Of a DNA stretch of 8,844 bases, positions 6,351 through 8,844 are shown piece after piece. This stretch comes from an uncultured Gemmatimonadota bacterium (lineage in GTDB: Bacteria > Gemmatimonadota > Gemmatimonadetes > Gemmatimonadales > GWC2-71-9), in NCBI GenBank assembly GCA_913009915.1, contig CAJVYZ010000087.1, positions 1 to 8,844 of the forward strand, written 5' to 3'. Each line of letters starts with the position of its first letter. Within the stretch, counting starts at the first letter, position 1. The translations under genes and the position numbers were made by a program. Under the pieces are notes generated by a model, which worked only from the letters and a program-made list of their open reading frames with translations, was not told the origin of the DNA and did not search any database.

Positions 6351-7424
6351 CTATTCATGGTCGGTCTCGTGGCGTCGCGGGCCTGACGAATTCATGACCG
6401 GTGCGGGCGATTCGTCGCAGCCGCAGGAGCTGCGCACGATCAGCTCGGTCGCCAGCGTCGTGCGAGAAGATACGGTGATGACATCTTCGAAATGATCGAG
6501 CAGAACCCGCCCTGCCCTCCGGCCGATCTGGACGATCGGAACCCGCACCGTCGTCAACGGTGGATCTGAGAGCGCCGCCCATGAGATGTCGTCGAAACCG
6601 ACAACGGCGAGGTCTTCGGGGACGCGCCTGCTCAGTTTGGCGGCTTGTCTGATCGCGCCGATGGCCATCGCGTCGTTGACGGCGACAATGGCCGTTGTGT
6701 CAGGCCAGGCCTCGAGCACTTCGATGAGCGCAACGGCCCCGGTCGCGATGGTGGTGTCCTCGACGCTGACCACACGGGGTTCGAGTTCGGCAGCCTTCAT
6801 TGCATCGCAGTAGCCGTCGGCCCGCCCATCGCTGCTGACCCAACCCGGCGTCCCCCGCAACAAAGCGATCGAGCGGTGCCCGTGGATGTCGATCAGATGG
6901 CGCGTCGCATCCCGACATCCCCCGGGGTCGTCCGCGGTGACGGTCGGGATCGCCGTCTCCCGCAGCGCGTTGTCCACGAGGATGACTGGCATGCTCCGGC
7001 CGGCAGCCGCCAGAATGAACTGAGGTGGGATATCCGGTCCAGCGGCCACGAGGGCGTCAGCTCGTCCTTCCTGCAGGACGGGGAGAGTCCCCGGCCCGGC
7101 CCTGAGGTCCTCATCGGACAACGTGAGGAGCAAGACGCCGTAGTGCTCGGCGGCCAGTGTCTCCTCGAGACCGCGCATGATCCCCGGGTAGAAGGGATCG
7201 ACGCTCAGCGGAAAGTGATGCCGATGCACGGCGAAGACGACGGTGCGAGTCGTTGCCGTAATGAGGGCTCGCGCCGCGGCGTTCGGCCGGTACGACATTT
7301 CCTGAGCGGCTGCCACGACCTTGCGGCGCGTCTCTGCACTCACACCCGGCTTGTCGTTGAGTGCCCGCGATACGGTGGCTGTCGATACGCCGAGGTGGTC
7401 GGCAAGTTCGCGTAGCCTCAACAT
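6351..7424 (-). CDS. LacI/GalR-family transcriptional repressor
   Basis: A sugar-responsive DNA-binding repressor, presumably of the downstream transporter/glucosidase operon and of itself. The N-terminal helix-turn-helix is at residues 2-25 (LRELADHLGVSTATVSRALN), with the hinge helix RPNAAARAL at 46-54. Leu54 in the hinge is the residue type that wedges into a central CG step of the operator. A periplasmic-binding-like effector domain follows from residue 60 (TVVFAVHRHH), including VNDAMAIGAI (249-258) and VVGFDDI (274-280). The 357-residue length is ordinary apart from a charged tail after about residue 336 (CGCDESPAP onward). The ATG at 7424 has GGAG eight bases ahead. An in-frame TTG at 7451 would fall inside the putative operator and is not used. 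The effector is probably the imported sugar or a product of it, by inference. Confidence 0.93.
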   Translation of the reverse strand: MLRLRELADHLGVSTATVSRALNDKPGVSAETRRKVVAAAQEMSYRPNAAARALITATTRTVVFAVHRHHFPLSVDPFYPGIMRGLEETLAAEHYGVLLLTLSDEDLRAGPGTLPVLQEGRADALVAAGPDIPPQFILAAAGRSMPVILVDNALRETAIPTVTADDPGGCRDATRHLIDIHGHRSIALLRGTPGWVSSDGRADGYCDAMKAAELEPRVVSVEDTTIATGAVALIEVLEAWPDTTAIVAVNDAMAIGAIRQAAKLSRRVPEDLAVVGFDDISWAALSDPPLTTVRVPIVQIGRRAGRVLLDHFEDVITVSSRTTLATELIVRSSCGCDESPAPVMNSSGPRRHETDHE

Positions 7425-7446
7425 CCCATCAACTCCGTAAGGTGTT

Positions 7447-7460
7447 CGCAATCGCTTGCG
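7447..7460. promoter_or_regulatory. LacI-family operator in front of lacI
   Basis: CGCAATCGCTTGCG is a 14-bp dyad with 12 of 14 symmetric positions and a central CG. It fits the general CGCAA-N4-TTGCG form of LacI/MalR-type sites. It lies two bases downstream of the -10 element proposed at 7463-7468 and 22 bases ahead of the lacI ATG, over the expected transcription start. Bound repressor would block its own gene. Confidence 0.7.
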
Positions 7461-7462
7461 CT

Positions 7463-7491
7463 ATCTTTGCCGCCCGTGTTGCAATTGTCAA
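7463..7491 (-). promoter_or_regulatory. Probable lacI promoter (TTGACA, 17-bp spacer, AAAGAT)
   Basis: On the minus strand a perfect TTGACA (7491-7486) is followed, after 17 bases, by AAAGAT (7468-7463), a weak -10. The -35 includes the TGA stop of the GDPD gene, so the promoter starts inside the end of the previous gene. The operator follows at once. Position and spacing are good; the -10 match is only three of six. Confidence 0.55.
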
Positions 7492-8306
7492 CGGCCACCT
7501 GACCGGGAGCCTTCAAACAGATGCTCATAGATCGAGTCGATCTGGAATCCGTCGATACCAGCGGCGAGGAGGCGCTCGAGATCCTGGCGCGCCAAGTCGA
7601 TGTGGGCATGAATTGGATAGTGAAATGTGTTGATCGCAGCGAACGTCAACGCTCCGCTCTGGCGGAGTGCCTGCACGGTCGTCCTCGATAGGTCGTGCGC
7701 CCGCCCGATCCAGTACTGCCCCTCGAGCGAGATCGTTCGCCCACCAGTGACCTGGTGCAGGTCGTGGTCCGAGACCGGGAACATCGCAGTGTCGGCCAGG
7801 TACTTCTGTTCGAGCGGATGGTTCCAGGTCAAGACGGCGCCCCCGAGATCATGCTCCCGCAGGAGAAGACCGATGGTCGCAAAGAACGTCTCCGAACCGA
7901 TCGAGTCTCCGAACGTCTTGAAGTCCAGCATCACCCCCAGTTCGAGCGACCGACACAGCGAGAGTCCTTGGGACAACGCTGCGATGGGCTCGTCACTTGC
8001 CCGGTACCGAATCGCCGACAGTTCATCGCTGGTCAGGTCCCGGACAGATGCGTCGACACCGCAGCTGGTCAGCAGGTTCCCCTCCCGGCCATGGAACATC
8101 ACCGGATGTCCATCCCCGGCCTGCTGAACATCGAGTTCGACCATGTCATACCCGTGGGCGGCCGCCAGCCGAATGGCCGCCAGCGAGTTCTCCGGTGAGG
8201 ATGGGGTGATCACCCCACCGCGATGGGCAATGAGCAGGGGATGCCGGGCCCGGACGCGTGAACGATCATCTAGATCGATCAAACCACCGTCCCTCGACGT
8301 CTTCAT
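7488..8306 (-). CDS. Glycerophosphodiester phosphodiesterase (GDPD) family protein
   Basis: A TIM-barrel phosphodiesterase of the GDPD family. Known members release glycerol 3-phosphate and an alcohol from deacylated phospholipids. It has 272 residues, no signal peptide, and is probably cytoplasmic. Visible motifs are LLIAHRGG (24-31; His28, Arg29), SPENSLAAI (37-45; Glu39), MVELDVQ (55-61; Glu57, Asp59), PVMFHG (68-73; His72), LDFK (127-130) and GIDGFQIDSIYEHL (250-263). The usual His-Asp of the HD motif is His-Gly here. The ATG at 8306 has GAGAGAGG just ahead; the open frame upstream to 8453 shows no family sequence. It precedes lacI on the same strand by 63 bases, but lacI has its own promoter, so a link to the sugar operon is not assured. 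The family call is strong; the substrate is unknown. Confidence 0.88.
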   Translation of the reverse strand: MKTSRDGGLIDLDDRSRVRARHPLLIAHRGGVITPSSPENSLAAIRLAAAHGYDMVELDVQQAGDGHPVMFHGREGNLLTSCGVDASVRDLTSDELSAIRYRASDEPIAALSQGLSLCRSLELGVMLDFKTFGDSIGSETFFATIGLLLREHDLGGAVLTWNHPLEQKYLADTAMFPVSDHDLHQVTGGRTISLEGQYWIGRAHDLSRTTVQALRQSGALTFAAINTFHYPIHAHIDLARQDLERLLAAGIDGFQIDSIYEHLFEGSRSGGR

Positions 8307-8489
8307 GCGGACCTCTCTCAACTGCTCGTGTACTCGAAGCCTCTGTGGATCGGTGGCCTTCTCCAGGCAGTCTGGTGGAATCCGTACGCCGGGAGGGCTC
8401 AACAGATCGCAGGGCCAGGTGCGGGATCGCTGTGTCGTGGACCCAAACGCCATTTATCAATGAGGTCCTGGCGGGTACGGTGGATCATC
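8307..8489. other. Divergent intergenic region between GDPD and acetyltransferase genes
   Basis: These 183 bases separate two diverging starts and should contain promoters for both. I find no persuasive -35/-10 pair on either strand. The only symmetry of note is an imperfect 13-bp dyad, CCAGGCAGTCTGG (8363-8375). I see no RNA gene. Confidence 0.5.
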
Positions 8490-8724
8490 ATGGGATACGA
8501 GGTTGTCAGGCTTGAAGCGGATGGTGCGGCTGGAATGGCCGCAGGCATCGAACAGATCGCTCGTGGCGCCTTTGCGGCGAACGCCGACTTCGGTACTCCG
8601 GAGGGCGCACAGATGATTGCCAGGGCCGTGGTCGGGCATGCCACGAACGACGGCTACCGATGCTGGGTAGCCATAGGTGAGGGAGGGAGGCCGATCGGAT
8701 TTGCCTACGGGTTCCGTTCGTTCG
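8490..8724 (+). CDS. Probable GNAT-family N-acetyltransferase, N-terminal fragment
   Basis: The first 78 residues of a divergent gene cut by the right adapter. The pattern EVVRLEADG...IEQIARGAF near the start, and YRCWVAIGEGGRPIGFAYGF at about 56-75, resemble the N-terminal helix and the beta strands (VA...G.P.GFAYG) that precede the acetyl-CoA site in GNAT enzymes. The acetyl-CoA-binding loop itself is missing, so the call rests on partial evidence. The ATG at 8490 has GGTGGA five bases ahead. An ATG at 8460 is in frame but lacks a site. The trailing IGRASCRERV read after residue 78 is adapter. There is no evident link to the sugar operon. Confidence 0.6.
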
Positions 8725-8782
8725 AGATCGGAAGAGCGTCGTGTAGGGAAAGAGTGTAGATCTCGGTGGTCGCCGTATCATT
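8725..8782 (+). other. Illumina Read-1 / P5 adapter complement (contaminant)
   Basis: Bases 8725-8782 match the reverse complement of the TruSeq universal (P5) adapter, starting AGATCGGAAGAGCGTCGTG and ending CGCCGTATCATT. Genomic sequence stops at 8724. Confidence 0.98.
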
Positions 8783-8844
8783 AAAAAAAAAAAGAGCGAC
8801 TACGCCTCTGTGTGACCCCAGCCTCGTCTGCATGCTGCCACTCG
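8783..8844. other. Poly-A and unplaceable tail after the adapter
   Basis: An 11-base A run (8783-8793) directly follows the adapter end, as in reads that run off the fragment. The remaining 51 bases cannot be tied to the insert and should not be treated as genomic neighbours. Confidence 0.9.

Noticed and set aside
8307..8489. tRNA or small RNA gene in the divergent gap
   Set aside because: The segment was read on both strands for a T-arm and acceptor pairing, and none fits the consensus.
151..8724. CRISPR array, insertion sequence, phage or defence genes
   Set aside because: No regularly spaced repeats, terminal inverted repeats, transposase or integrase sequences are visible. All genes are metabolic, transport or regulatory.

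Overview
The window is an assembled contig, not a clean genomic slice. Real genomic DNA runs from about 151 to 8724 and carries an Illumina adapter at each end. The left adapter is the P7/index/Read-2 strand at 85-150, preceded by poly-T and T-rich noise. The right adapter is the P5/Read-1 complement at 8725-8782, followed by poly-A and an unplaceable tail. The insert is GC-rich. The type of genes, the absence of a local transporter ATPase, and the Thr/Ala/Pro-rich linker behind a lipoprotein signal suggest an actinobacterium, perhaps of the Acidimicrobiia. That placement is an inference from style, not from a marker gene.

Layout: seven complete or partial genes lie on the minus strand and are read from right to left. 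They are a glycerophosphodiester phosphodiesterase (GDPD) family protein (8306-7488), a LacI-family repressor (7424-6351), an extracytoplasmic sugar-binding lipoprotein (6102-4732), a MalF-like permease (4627-3587), a MalG-like permease (3587-2298), a DUF624/YesL-like membrane protein (2301-1642) and a GH13 alpha-glucosidase (1645 to the contig end). The last four are chained by 1-4 nt stop/start overlaps. One divergent plus-strand gene, the N-terminal part of a probable GNAT acetyltransferase, starts at 8490 and is cut by the right adapter.

How it works together: this is a sugar-uptake and hydrolysis operon, most likely for an alpha-glucoside. The binding lipoprotein captures the sugar outside, the two permeases form the channel, and an ATPase encoded elsewhere (as with MsiK in Streptomyces) would power import. 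The cytoplasmic GH13 enzyme would hydrolyse the sugar. The LacI-type regulator probably controls the operon and itself: a near-palindromic operator with a central CG (7447-7460) lies directly downstream of a TTGACA promoter (7463-7491) in front of its own gene. Two competing hairpins between the binding-protein gene and the permease genes are a plausible means of making more binding protein than permease.

Most of the locus is of a familiar type. The most unusual feature is the MalG-like permease: about 130 residues, with four predicted membrane helices, are inserted between its first helix and its transport core. Other points worth a look are a duplicated ribosome-binding site and start in front of the binding-protein gene, an Asn-to-Ser change in region IV of the GH13 enzyme, and an HD-to-HG change in the GDPD enzyme.
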